The notes under the pieces: generated by a model
What the model was told of the DNA's origin: nothing
Database searches by the model: none
The model's input: only the letters and a program-made list of their open reading frames with translations
Origin: an uncultured Oscillospiraceae bacterium
Lineage (GTDB): Bacteria; Bacillota; Clostridia; Oscillospirales; Oscillospiraceae
DNA length: 31,010 nt
Direction: 5' to 3'
Assembly: GCA_900757655.1 (NCBI GenBank)
Contig: CAAEOT010000006.1
Span: forward strand, 1 to 31,010
Position numbers and translations under genes: made by a program
Part shown: piece after piece, positions 8,419 through 15,550 of the stretch
How the letters are laid out: each line of letters begins with the position of its first letter
Numbering within the stretch: position 1 is the stretch's first letter

Positions 8419-9648
8419 TCAGTTCTGCGCGTCCTGCCAGACGACGGCGCCGCCGCAAACGTTGCGCACGCACCGCCCGTAGACCGTCTGTCCGGCGAAG
8501 GGCGTGCTCTTTCCCATGGAGCAAAACCGCGCCGGGTCGATGCGGTACTCCGTGTTCAGGTCCCAGACAGCATAATCGTCCGCGCGCAGCGGGAAGCCGA
8601 AGCGCTTTCGGGGGTTGACCGCCATGAGCTCCACGAGCTTGTCGAGCGTCAGCACGCCGGTGCGCACAAGGTGCGTGTAGAGAATGGGGAACGCCGTCTC
8701 GAGACCGACAATGCCCATGGCGCTCCCGGCGAGGCCCCTGGCCTTTTCCTGCGCGCTGTGCGGCGCGTGGTCGGTCGCGATCATGTCCACCGTGCCGTCG
8801 AGGATGCCCTCGAGCAGCGCGTCCCGGTCTGCCTGCGTGCGCAGGGGCGGGTTCATCTTGAAGCTGCCGTCCTCGCGCAGGTCGTCCTCGGTCAGCACGA
8901 GGTAGTGCGGTGCGGTCTCGCAGGTGACGTCCAGCCCCTGCGCCTTTGCCCGGCGGATGAGCGCCACGCTCTCCTTGGTGGACACGTGGCACATATGATA
9001 GGCACAGCCCGTCTCGCGCACCAGCTCGAGATCGCGCTCCAGCTGCCGCCACTCACTCTCGCTGCTGATGCCCTTGTGCCCGTGGGCGCGGGCATACGCG
9101 CCGTCGTGGATATAGCCGCCGTGCAGGAGGGTGTTGTCCTCGCAGTGCGCGGCGATGAGCTTGCCGAGACTTGCCGCCTTGCGCATCGCGGCGCGCATCA
9201 CGTCCGCATCCTGCACGCCGCTGCCGTCGTCGGAAAAGCCGGCGACATAGGGCGCGAGCTGCTCCATGTCCGCAAGCTCCCTGCCGCCGCGGTGCGCGGT
9301 GATCGCGCCGTAGGGCGTCACATCGATGACCGCATCCGTGCGGATGCGCTCCAGCTGGGGGGCAAGCGTCTGCAAACTATCCGGCGCCGGATCCAGATTG
9401 GGCATGGCACACACGCGGCTGTATCCGCCGTGCGCCGCAGCAAGCGTGCCGGACGAAATGGTCTCCTTATAAGAAAAACCCGGCTCACGAAGATGTACAT
9501 GCACATCTACGAAACCAGGTAATACCACGAAAGAAGAAATATCAAGTTCGTCACCGGCAATGCTGCCGCTGCCAAGAAAAACAGAATCACGGTTGCCGGA
9601 AAAAGGATCCCGCCCAAATGCCTGCATATTCTCTGCGGCCGCAACCAT
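8419..9648 (-). CDS. pyrC: Dihydroorotase
   Basis: A 409-residue class I dihydroorotase, a zinc amidohydrolase that closes carbamoyl-aspartate to dihydroorotate. The metal motif DVHVHLREPG and the later MIATDHAPHS segment are present, together with HCEDN and HVSTKESV, which carry other metal-binding histidines. I chose ATG 9648 because GAGGCGAGG lies 3-4 bases upstream; a TTG at 9678 is in frame but has no binding site. It is the first gene of the operon, just behind the promoter at 9688-9717. The first 150 bases are somewhat AT-richer than the rest of the gene. Confidence 0.94.
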   Translation of the reverse strand: MVAAAENMQAFGRDPFSGNRDSVFLGSGSIAGDELDISSFVVLPGFVDVHVHLREPGFSYKETISSGTLAAAHGGYSRVCAMPNLDPAPDSLQTLAPQLERIRTDAVIDVTPYGAITAHRGGRELADMEQLAPYVAGFSDDGSGVQDADVMRAAMRKAASLGKLIAAHCEDNTLLHGGYIHDGAYARAHGHKGISSESEWRQLERDLELVRETGCAYHMCHVSTKESVALIRRAKAQGLDVTCETAPHYLVLTEDDLREDGSFKMNPPLRTQADRDALLEGILDGTVDMIATDHAPHSAQEKARGLAGSAMGIVGLETAFPILYTHLVRTGVLTLDKLVELMAVNPRKRFGFPLRADDYAVWDLNTEYRIDPARFCSMGKSTPFAGQTVYGRCVRNVCGGAVVWQDAQN

Positions 9649-9687
9649 TTTCCTCGCCTCATTTCTGCCGAATCGCAAATTTTTGAT

Positions 9688-9717
9688 ATGATATCACATA
9701 ATCGCCCGGTCTGTCAA
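9688..9717 (-). promoter_or_regulatory. Promoter of the pyrimidine operon
   Basis: On the minus strand TTGACA (9717-9712), an 18-base spacer, and TATCAT (9693-9688) form a near-consensus housekeeping promoter. The transcript would start near 9681, leaving a leader of only about 33 bases before pyrC. That is too short for a PyrR-type antiterminator/terminator, and no such hairpins are seen. Confidence 0.8.
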
Positions 9718-9824
9718 CAAATCCGGCGGCTTTGCGCGCCGTCTTTTTGCACGAAAAATTCCGTCATTTTCCGTCCCGCGTTGACACGCATCTCTGCGCC
9801 AAGAACCGGATACAGACAGGCTCA

Positions 9825-9850
9825 GCGGCGCGCCCGTCAGGGCGCGCCGC
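9825..9850 (-). terminator. Strong hairpin after the isocitrate dehydrogenase gene
   Basis: A perfect 11-bp stem GCGGCGCGCCC/GGGCGCGCCGC with loop GTCA lies 9 bases beyond the stop codon of the isocitrate dehydrogenase gene. No T-tract follows on either strand, so it may protect the 3' end of the mRNA or terminate weakly. It separates this operon from the pyr promoter about 110 bases downstream. Confidence 0.5.
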
Positions 9851-9858
9851 CGTGTGCT

Positions 9859-10971
9859 TCAGAGCAGTTTCAGCACCCCGTCGCCGTAGTCGGCGCAAGT
9901 CGCGCCGTCCGGCCGGCCGGTGATGACGACCGGGCAGGCATCGAGCGCCGCCTCGAGCCGGTCCGCCGCGGCCGCGCGGCCGATGTGCCGCAGGAGCATG
10001 ACCTCCGCGCGCAGGATGCTCTGGGGGTTGGCATAGTCGCCCATGCCGCGCTCGATCATGCGCGGGGCCGAGCCGTGGATGGCCTCAAACATGGCGTAGC
10101 GGTCGCCGATGTTGGCGCTGCCCGCCGTGCCGACGCCGCCCTGCAGCTGCGCGGCCTCGTCGGTGATGATGTCGCCGTAGAGGTTCGGCAGCAGCAGCAC
10201 CTGAAACTGTCCGCGCACCCGCTCGTTGACGAGGTTGGCCGCCATAATATCAATATAGTAGTCATCGACGGTGATCTCGGGATAATCGGCGGCCACCTCG
10301 TGGCAGAGGGCGGTGAACTTGCCGTCCGTCTTTTTGAGGATGTTCGCCTTCGTGACGACGGTCACGCGCGTCTTGCCGTTGCGCCGGGCATAGTCGAACG
10401 CCGCGCGGGCGATGCGGCGCGTGCCGGGATCGGTCGTGACCTTGAAGTCCACGGCCATGCCGGGCAGCTCCACGCCGCGGCTGCCGAGCGCGTACTCGCC
10501 CTCCGTGTTCTCGCGGAAGAACGTCCAGTCGACGCCCTGTTCTGGAATCGTCACGGGGCGGACGTTCGCGTAGAGGTCGAGCGCGCGGCGCAGCTTCACG
10601 TTCGCGCTCTCGAGTCCGCCGCCCATGGGCGTCGTCGTCGGGCCCTTGAGCAGCACGTCGCAGGCCATGATCTCATCCAGCACATCGTCCGGCACCGCCT
10701 GATTGCAGGCCAGCCGGTTTTCGATCGTCAGGCCGCGGATGCGCCGCAGGGCAACGCTGCCGCGCGCGATCTCGTCGGCGAGCAGCGCCTCGAGCACGCG
10801 CACCGCCTGCTCCATGATGATGGGGCCGATGCCGTCGCCGTCCACAAGGCCGATGGTCACGGTCGCTTTTTTCGTATAGTCCACCCGTTCGGTTTTCATC
10901 GCCGCAACGCGCTCCTGCTGCTCGGCGAGCAGCGCGCGAAACGCCGCACAGGCGCGGTCAAGATCGTTCAT
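9859..10971 (-). CDS. icd: Isocitrate dehydrogenase (probably NAD-dependent)
   Basis: A 370-residue member of the isocitrate/isopropylmalate dehydrogenase family. Substrate-site residues point to isocitrate rather than isopropylmalate: GPTTTPMGGGLESANVKLRR carries the Ser122/Asn124 pair, followed by Arg128 and YANVRP Arg138. The cofactor region EAIHGSAPR and ANPQSILRA resembles NAD-type enzymes, although cofactor choice is not certain. It makes 2-oxoglutarate and CO2. The start MNDLDRACAAF at 10971 overlaps the aconitase stop as ATGA, so the two are coupled. Its place behind citrate synthase and aconitase is the main reason to prefer isocitrate; a homoisocitrate or isopropylmalate role is less likely, because no leuC/leuD pair is nearby. 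Confidence 0.85.
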   Translation of the reverse strand: MNDLDRACAAFRALLAEQQERVAAMKTERVDYTKKATVTIGLVDGDGIGPIIMEQAVRVLEALLADEIARGSVALRRIRGLTIENRLACNQAVPDDVLDEIMACDVLLKGPTTTPMGGGLESANVKLRRALDLYANVRPVTIPEQGVDWTFFRENTEGEYALGSRGVELPGMAVDFKVTTDPGTRRIARAAFDYARRNGKTRVTVVTKANILKKTDGKFTALCHEVAADYPEITVDDYYIDIMAANLVNERVRGQFQVLLLPNLYGDIITDEAAQLQGGVGTAGSANIGDRYAMFEAIHGSAPRMIERGMGDYANPQSILRAEVMLLRHIGRAAAADRLEAALDACPVVITGRPDGATCADYGDGVLKLL

Positions 10972-12899
10972 AGTGTATGCTCCTTTGTGTAGTTGAGCAG
11001 TCCGCCGGCGAGCAGGATGGCCTGCTGCCGCTCGGTGAGGCTGCACACGACGGGGTAAGTCTTGCCCGCCGCCGTGTCCGTGAGCATCAGGCTGCCTGCT
11101 GCCATGCCGGCGCGGATATTGCCGATGCGCAGGTGCGCGCCCTGCTGCAGCGCGTCGTAATCTTCAGGATCCGCAAACGTCAGCGGCAGGATGCCGGCGT
11201 TGATGAGATTTGCCACGTGGATGCGCGCGAAGCTTTTGGCCACGACGCAGCGGATGCCGAGATACATCGGCACAAGCGCCGCGTGCTCGCGCGACGAGCC
11301 CTGCCCGTAGTTGCTGCCGCCGACGATGATGCCGTCCCCGGCCGCCTTGGCGCGCGCCGGGAAGCTCGGGTCGCAGACCGTGAAGCAAAACTCCGACAGC
11401 TTCGGGATGTTCGAGCGATAGGGCAGGATCTTCGAGCCCGCGGGCATGATGTGGTCGGTCGTGATGTTGTCACCCACCTTGAGCACGAGCTCGGCCGTGA
11501 GCGTGTCGGCAAACGGCTTGCTCTGCGGGAAGGGCCGAATGTTCGGCCCGCGCAGCACCTCCACCGTGTCGGCCTCGTCCGCCGGGGCGGGTGGCAGCAC
11601 GGCGCTGTCGTCGATGCGGAAGCGCTCCGGCAGCGTAACGGCCGGCATGGGGCCGAGCGTCTGCGGATCGGTGATCGTACCCGTGAGCGCAGCGGCGACG
11701 GCCGTCTCCGGGGACACGAGGTAGACCTGCGCGTCCTTCGTGCCGCTGCGGCCGAGGAAGTTGCGGTTGAACGTGCGCAGGCTCACGCCGCCAGAGTTGG
11801 GCGAGAAGCCCATGCCGATGCACGGGCCGCAGGCGCACTCGAGCAGGCGCGCGCCGCTGGCGAGGATGTCCGTGAGCGCGCCGCAGTCAGAGAGCATGGT
11901 CAACACCTGCTTCGACCCCGGCGAGATGGACAGGCTCACGCCCGGGGCGATGGTCCTGCCGTGGAGCAGAGCCGCAACTTTGAGCATATCGAACAGGGAC
12001 GAATTCGTGCACGAACCGATGCAGACCTGATCGACCTTCGTGCCGGCGAGCGACGCCACGGGGACGACATTGTCCGGGCTGTGCGGGCAGGCGATCATGG
12101 GCTGCAGCGTGTTGAGGTCAATGTCGATAATGCGGTCATACTGCGCGTCCGGATCGCTCGCGAGAGGGACAAAGTCCGCCTCGCGCCCCTCGGCCGCGAG
12201 AAACGCGCGCGTCACGTCGTCCGACGGGAAGATGGACGTCGTCGCGCCGAGCTCGGTGCCCATGTTCGTGATCGTGGCGCGCTCGGGCACGGACAGCGCC
12301 GCGATGCCGGGGCCGCCCCACTCGATGATCGCACCGACGCCACCTTTGACCGACAGGATGCGCAGCAGCTCGAGGCTGATGTCCTTGGCCGTGACATAGG
12401 GCCGCAGCGCGCCGGTGAGGTTGACCTTGAACATCTTCGGCATGGTGATATAGTACGCGCCGCCGCCCATGGCGACCGCGACGTCCATGCCACCGGCGCC
12501 GAAGGCCAGCATGCCGATGCCACCGCCGGTGGGCGTGTGGCTGTCGGAGCCGATGAGCGTCTTGCCCGGCTTGCCGAAGCGCTCGAGCTGCACCTGGTGG
12601 CAGATGCCGTTGCCCGGGCGGGAGAACCAGACGCCGTGCTTCTTGGCCACGGTCTGGAGATAGCGGTGGTCGTCCGCGTTTTCAAAGCCGGACTGCAGCG
12701 TGTTGTGGTCGACATAGGCCACGCTCAGCTCGGTTCTGACGCGCGGGATGCCCATCGTCTCAAACTCCAGATAGGCCATCGTGCCGGTGGCGTCCTGCGT
12801 GAGCGTCTGGTCAATGCGCAGGGCGATCTCGCTGCCGGGCGTCATGTCGCCGTGCAGCAGGTGGGCACGGATGATTTTCTGAGCAAGGGTCTCACCCAT
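10968..12899 (-). CDS. acnA: Aconitate hydratase
   Basis: A 643-residue monomeric aconitase interconverting citrate and isocitrate. The [4Fe-4S] ligands are visible as Cys297 in VCIGSCTNSS and Cys357/Cys360 in ECACGPCIGMG. The N-terminal domains carry SDSHTPTGGGIGMLAFGAGG, and the C-terminal swivel domain has GSNYGQGSSREHAA with the catalytic serine/arginine region. Domain order is that of the mitochondrial-type enzyme, not of split LeuC/LeuD. The start at 12899 overlaps the gntR stop by 8 bases, and the 3' end overlaps icd by 4, so the three genes are tightly linked. The symbol is given for the function; paralogue naming in this lineage is not settled. Confidence 0.92.
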   Translation of the reverse strand: MGETLAQKIIRAHLLHGDMTPGSEIALRIDQTLTQDATGTMAYLEFETMGIPRVRTELSVAYVDHNTLQSGFENADDHRYLQTVAKKHGVWFSRPGNGICHQVQLERFGKPGKTLIGSDSHTPTGGGIGMLAFGAGGMDVAVAMGGGAYYITMPKMFKVNLTGALRPYVTAKDISLELLRILSVKGGVGAIIEWGGPGIAALSVPERATITNMGTELGATTSIFPSDDVTRAFLAAEGREADFVPLASDPDAQYDRIIDIDLNTLQPMIACPHSPDNVVPVASLAGTKVDQVCIGSCTNSSLFDMLKVAALLHGRTIAPGVSLSISPGSKQVLTMLSDCGALTDILASGARLLECACGPCIGMGFSPNSGGVSLRTFNRNFLGRSGTKDAQVYLVSPETAVAAALTGTITDPQTLGPMPAVTLPERFRIDDSAVLPPAPADEADTVEVLRGPNIRPFPQSKPFADTLTAELVLKVGDNITTDHIMPAGSKILPYRSNIPKLSEFCFTVCDPSFPARAKAAGDGIIVGGSNYGQGSSREHAALVPMYLGIRCVVAKSFARIHVANLINAGILPLTFADPEDYDALQQGAHLRIGNIRAGMAAGSLMLTDTAAGKTYPVVCSLTERQQAILLAGGLLNYTKEHTL

Positions 12900-13545
12900 G
12901 GTTTTTCAGCCTCCCCATCATACTTTCTTTTGCGTGAATGGTGTGTTCGGTCGTGAGCTCGGCGGCGCGGTCGGCGGCGCCGGCGGCAATGGCGTCGAAG
13001 ATGGCGCGGTGCTCCCTGACGACCTGCGCCGTGCGCGAAGCGTCGGCAATGGACGCCTTGCGGTAGCGGCGGGTCTTGCGGTGCAGCGGGATGAGCGTGT
13101 CACTGATGACGGCGTGGCCGCTCATGTCGCAGATGACGTCGTGGAACTGGTCGTCCATCTCGCGCAGGTGCTCAGCGTCGCGCTTTTCAAAGTAAAACTC
13201 CTGCAGGTCCATGATGTGGCGCAGGCGCGCGAGGCCCTCGGGCGAAGCGTTTTTCGCCGCGTAGTAGGACGCGAGCCCCTCGATCTTGCAGCGGATGTCC
13301 ATGATGTCCACCAGATCCTCGGCCGTGATGCCGAGCACGACGGAGCCTTTGCCGGTGTCGGCGATGAGGTGCTCCTGCTCGAGGCGGCGCAGCGCCTCGC
13401 GGATGGGCGTGCGGCTGACGTTGAGCTGCTCGACGAGCCGGAGCTCCGTGAGCACCTCGCCGCGCGGGTACACGCCCTGAATGATATCGGATTCCAGCCG
13501 CTCAAACACTTGATCGGCCAGCGTAACGGTACGGAAATCTTTCAT
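12892..13545 (-). CDS. GntR-family transcriptional regulator (FadR/FCD type)
   Basis: A 217-residue regulator. The N-terminal winged helix (about residues 8-70) contains LRLVEQLNVSRTPIREALRRLE, the classic GntR helix-turn-helix. The C-terminal all-helical FCD domain has the metal/ligand residues Asp121, His125, His169 and His191 in the expected order, which in this family often binds a small carboxylate. The start MKDFRTVTLADQVF at 13545 has AGGAGG upstream, 13 bases after the citrate synthase stop; a longer frame to 13692 would overlap that gene. It sits inside the citrate-to-2-oxoglutarate operon and probably binds the dyad at 14964-14985. Citrate or a related acid is a reasonable but unproven effector. 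Confidence 0.9.
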   Translation of the reverse strand: MKDFRTVTLADQVFERLESDIIQGVYPRGEVLTELRLVEQLNVSRTPIREALRRLEQEHLIADTGKGSVVLGITAEDLVDIMDIRCKIEGLASYYAAKNASPEGLARLRHIMDLQEFYFEKRDAEHLREMDDQFHDVICDMSGHAVISDTLIPLHRKTRRYRKASIADASRTAQVVREHRAIFDAIAAGAADRAAELTTEHTIHAKESMMGRLKNHG

Positions 13546-13558
13546 GCGGCGCCTCCTG

Positions 13559-14935
13559 TCAGACCTGCGCGAAGCGGCCGGGGGCCAGCTCCGCGATCTT
13601 GGCGTTGAGTTCCTTGGCGGACAGGACGGTCTGGCGGCCGTCCTCGTATTCCGCGTCCACCCAGCCCTTGAGCGCGAGCACGAGCGGGTCATGCTTGTCG
13701 ATCTGCGCAGCTCCGGTCAGGTGGTAGTTCTGGTTGATCCAGTAGGCGATGCCCGCGAGGCCGGACGTCTTGGCGACCTGCACGGACGCCGGGCGGTTGA
13801 GCAGCTTCTCGGTATCGAAGATCGTGTAGATCTCGGCGTCCTTGAGCAGACCGTCGGCGTGGATGCCGGCACGCGTGGCGTTGAAGTCGCGCCCGACGAA
13901 CGGCGTCATCGGCGGGATGTCGTAGCCGATCTCGTGCTGGAAGTAGTCGGCGATCTCGGTGATGACGGTCGGGTCCATGCCGTCGAGCGAGCCGCGCAGC
14001 GACGCGTACTCGAACACCATCGCCTCGAGCGGGATGTTGCCCGTGCGCTCACCGATGCCCAGCAGCGAACAGTTGACCGCGCACGCGCCGTAGAGCCACG
14101 CGGTCGAGGCGTTGACGACCGCCTTGTAAAAGTCGTTGTGCCCGTGCCATTCGAGACACTCGCTCGGCACATCGGAGTATTGCTGCAGGCCGTAAATGAT
14201 GCCGGCCACGCTGCGCGGCAGCGCCGCCTCCGTGTAGGGGATGCCGTAGCCCATGGTGTCGCACGCGCGGATCTTGACCGGAATGCCCGCCTGGCGCGAG
14301 AGCTTTTGCAGCTCGTTGACAAACGGCACCACAAAGCCGTAAAAATCGGCGCGCGTGATGTCCTCGAGGTGGCAGCGCGGGACGACGCCGGCCTCAAACG
14401 CGTCGGCCACGGTGGCAAGGTAATAGTCCATGGCCTGCTTTCGGGTCATTTTCATCTTCTTAAAGATGTGGTAGTCACTGCAGCTGACGAGGATGCCCGT
14501 CTCGCGGATGCCGAGGTCGCGCACGAGGCGAAAATCCTCCTTCGTGGCGCGGATCCACGTCGTGATCTCCGGGAACTTCAGCCCCAGCTCCATGCACTTT
14601 TCGAGCGCCTCGCGGTCCTTCTTGCTGTAGATGAAAAACTCCGTCTGCCGGATGATGCCGTACGGCCCGCCGAGCCGCGACAGGTACTTATAAATATTGA
14701 CGATCTGGTCGACCGTGTACGGCTCCACGGACTGCTGCCCGTCGCGCAGGGATGTGTCCGTGATCCAGATCTCCTCGGGCATGTTCATCGGCACGCGCCG
14801 GTGGTTGAACGGCACCTTCGGCACCATTCCCTGCGTGTAGATGTCGCGCTGGAGGTTCGGCTCCGCCACGTCCTGGAGCGAATATTTATACGCATTCTGC
14901 TCCAGCAAATTCGTCTTTCCGGATATTTCAAGCAT
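13559..14935 (-). CDS. Re-type citrate synthase (isopropylmalate-synthase family)
   Basis: A 458-residue protein of the HMG-CoA lyase/isopropylmalate synthase superfamily. It resembles the Re-citrate synthase described from Clostridium kluyveri over its whole length, beginning with the N-terminal LLEQNAYKYSLQDVAEPNL. Catalytic features are ITDTSLRDGQQ (Arg64, Asp65), metal-binding His264 and His266 in EWHGHNDF, and GIGERTGN. It condenses oxaloacetate with acetyl-CoA. The start MLEISGKTNLL at 14935 has AAAGGAG about 10 bases upstream; the frame continues open to 15682 but crosses the promoter and opposes marR. It leads the operon with aconitase and isocitrate dehydrogenase, which supports citrate synthase over homocitrate or isopropylmalate synthase. 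The identification rests on remembered family sequence and gene context. Confidence 0.85.
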   Translation of the reverse strand: MLEISGKTNLLEQNAYKYSLQDVAEPNLQRDIYTQGMVPKVPFNHRRVPMNMPEEIWITDTSLRDGQQSVEPYTVDQIVNIYKYLSRLGGPYGIIRQTEFFIYSKKDREALEKCMELGLKFPEITTWIRATKEDFRLVRDLGIRETGILVSCSDYHIFKKMKMTRKQAMDYYLATVADAFEAGVVPRCHLEDITRADFYGFVVPFVNELQKLSRQAGIPVKIRACDTMGYGIPYTEAALPRSVAGIIYGLQQYSDVPSECLEWHGHNDFYKAVVNASTAWLYGACAVNCSLLGIGERTGNIPLEAMVFEYASLRGSLDGMDPTVITEIADYFQHEIGYDIPPMTPFVGRDFNATRAGIHADGLLKDAEIYTIFDTEKLLNRPASVQVAKTSGLAGIAYWINQNYHLTGAAQIDKHDPLVLALKGWVDAEYEDGRQTVLSAKELNAKIAELAPGRFAQV

Positions 14936-14963
14936 GGCAGTGGGACTCCTTTCCGTTTGCTTT

Positions 14964-14985
14964 GTATTATTGTATACAATTATAC
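14964..14985. promoter_or_regulatory. 22-bp dyad, probable GntR operator
   Basis: The core ATTGTATACAAT (14969-14980) is a perfect palindrome, extended to GTAT...ATAC over 22 bases with one mismatched pair. It overlaps the -10 element and the expected start site. TTGTATACAA-like sites are typical for FadR-subfamily GntR proteins, and the operon encodes one, so autorepression is the natural reading. Confidence 0.75.
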
Positions 14986-15006
14986 ACACATCTGCGTCAT
15001 TGTCAA
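14979..15006 (-). promoter_or_regulatory. Promoter of the Re-citrate synthase operon
   Basis: The minus strand carries consensus TTGACA (15006-15001), a 16-base spacer and consensus TATAAT (14984-14979). Transcription would begin near 14972, inside the adjacent dyad. Both hexamers are perfect, so control probably depends on a repressor. Confidence 0.88.
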
Positions 15007-15031
15007 CGCACAAATGTTCACAATTATCCGC

Positions 15032-15059
15032 TTGCTTTCCGGGCGGATGCTGGTATAAT
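15032..15059 (+). promoter_or_regulatory. Promoter of marR and the MATE gene
   Basis: TTGCTT (15032-15037), a 16-base spacer and TATAAT (15054-15059), preceded by an extended -10 TGG. The weak -35 is offset by the extended -10. It is divergent from the citrate synthase promoter, whose -35 lies 25 bases away. Confidence 0.75.
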
Positions 15060-15067
15060 ACAAAATC

Positions 15068-15081
15068 GTTCAAAATTGAAC
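15068..15081. promoter_or_regulatory. Probable MarR operator
   Basis: GTTCAA-AA-TTGAAC is a perfect 6-2-6 inverted repeat between the -10 element and the ribosome binding site of marR. The position fits autorepression by a MarR protein. Confidence 0.65.
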
Positions 15082-15103
15082 TATTTTTCGGGAGGTGACC
15101 GCC

Positions 15104-15550
15104 GTGCTCACCGCATCGCAGGTCTATACGTACACGCGCCGCATCCTCGACGCTTACGCCGCCGTCATGCAGCCGCTGAGCGCGGAGCTGGACATGGCGC
15201 AAAACGCCGTGGACATTCTGCTCTTTCTGGCCAACAATCCGGGGCTGGACACCGCGCGCGACATCTGCACGTACCGGAAGCTCAAGCCGGGCATCGTGTC
15301 GTTCCACGTGGACAATCTCGTGCGCGAGGGCTACCTGCTGCGCACGCGCGACCCCGGCGACCGGCGCCGCTGCCGGCTCATGTGCACGGATAAGGCGGCG
15401 CCGATCGTCGCGCGCGGTCAGGCGCTGCAGGAGCAGTTCATCGCGCAGATGTCCGCGGGCCTCGCGCCCGACGCGCTCGAAACGTTCCAGCACTGTCTGA
15501 CGGCGTTCGCGCAGAATCTTGACCGTATGGCCAACAGGGAGGAAAGTTAA
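15104..15550 (+). CDS. MarR-family transcriptional regulator
   Basis: A 148-residue winged-helix regulator. The recognition region is TARDICTYRKLKPGIVSFHVDNLVREGYLLRTRDPGDRR (broken here by nothing unusual; about residues 46-84), with the DxRxxx wing DPGDRRRCRL typical of MarR. GTG 15104 is chosen as start because GGAGGT at 15091-15096 is 7 bases upstream; a GTG at 15095 would overlap that site. The stop is directly followed by the ATG of the MATE gene with no gap, so the two form one operon. It very likely represses itself and the pump through the dyad at 15068-15081 and is relieved by a pump substrate or related compound. Confidence 0.9.
   Translation: MLTASQVYTYTRRILDAYAAVMQPLSAELDMAQNAVDILLFLANNPGLDTARDICTYRKLKPGIVSFHVDNLVREGYLLRTRDPGDRRRCRLMCTDKAAPIVARGQALQEQFIAQMSAGLAPDALETFQHCLTAFAQNLDRMANREES

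Noticed and set aside
9649..9720. A PyrR-binding attenuator or other riboswitch in front of pyrC
   Set aside because: The leader is only about 33 bases from the promoter and contains no hairpin or T-tract.
9781..9810. TTGACA at 9781 as a plus-strand promoter
   Set aside because: No -10 box lies at 16-18 bases and no plus-strand gene follows.
9859..12899. leuB with a leuC-like partner for leucine synthesis
   Set aside because: The hydratase is a full-length monomeric aconitase rather than a LeuC/LeuD pair, the dehydrogenase carries the isocitrate-type Ser-x-Asn-x3-Arg motif, and the leading gene is Re-citrate synthase-like.
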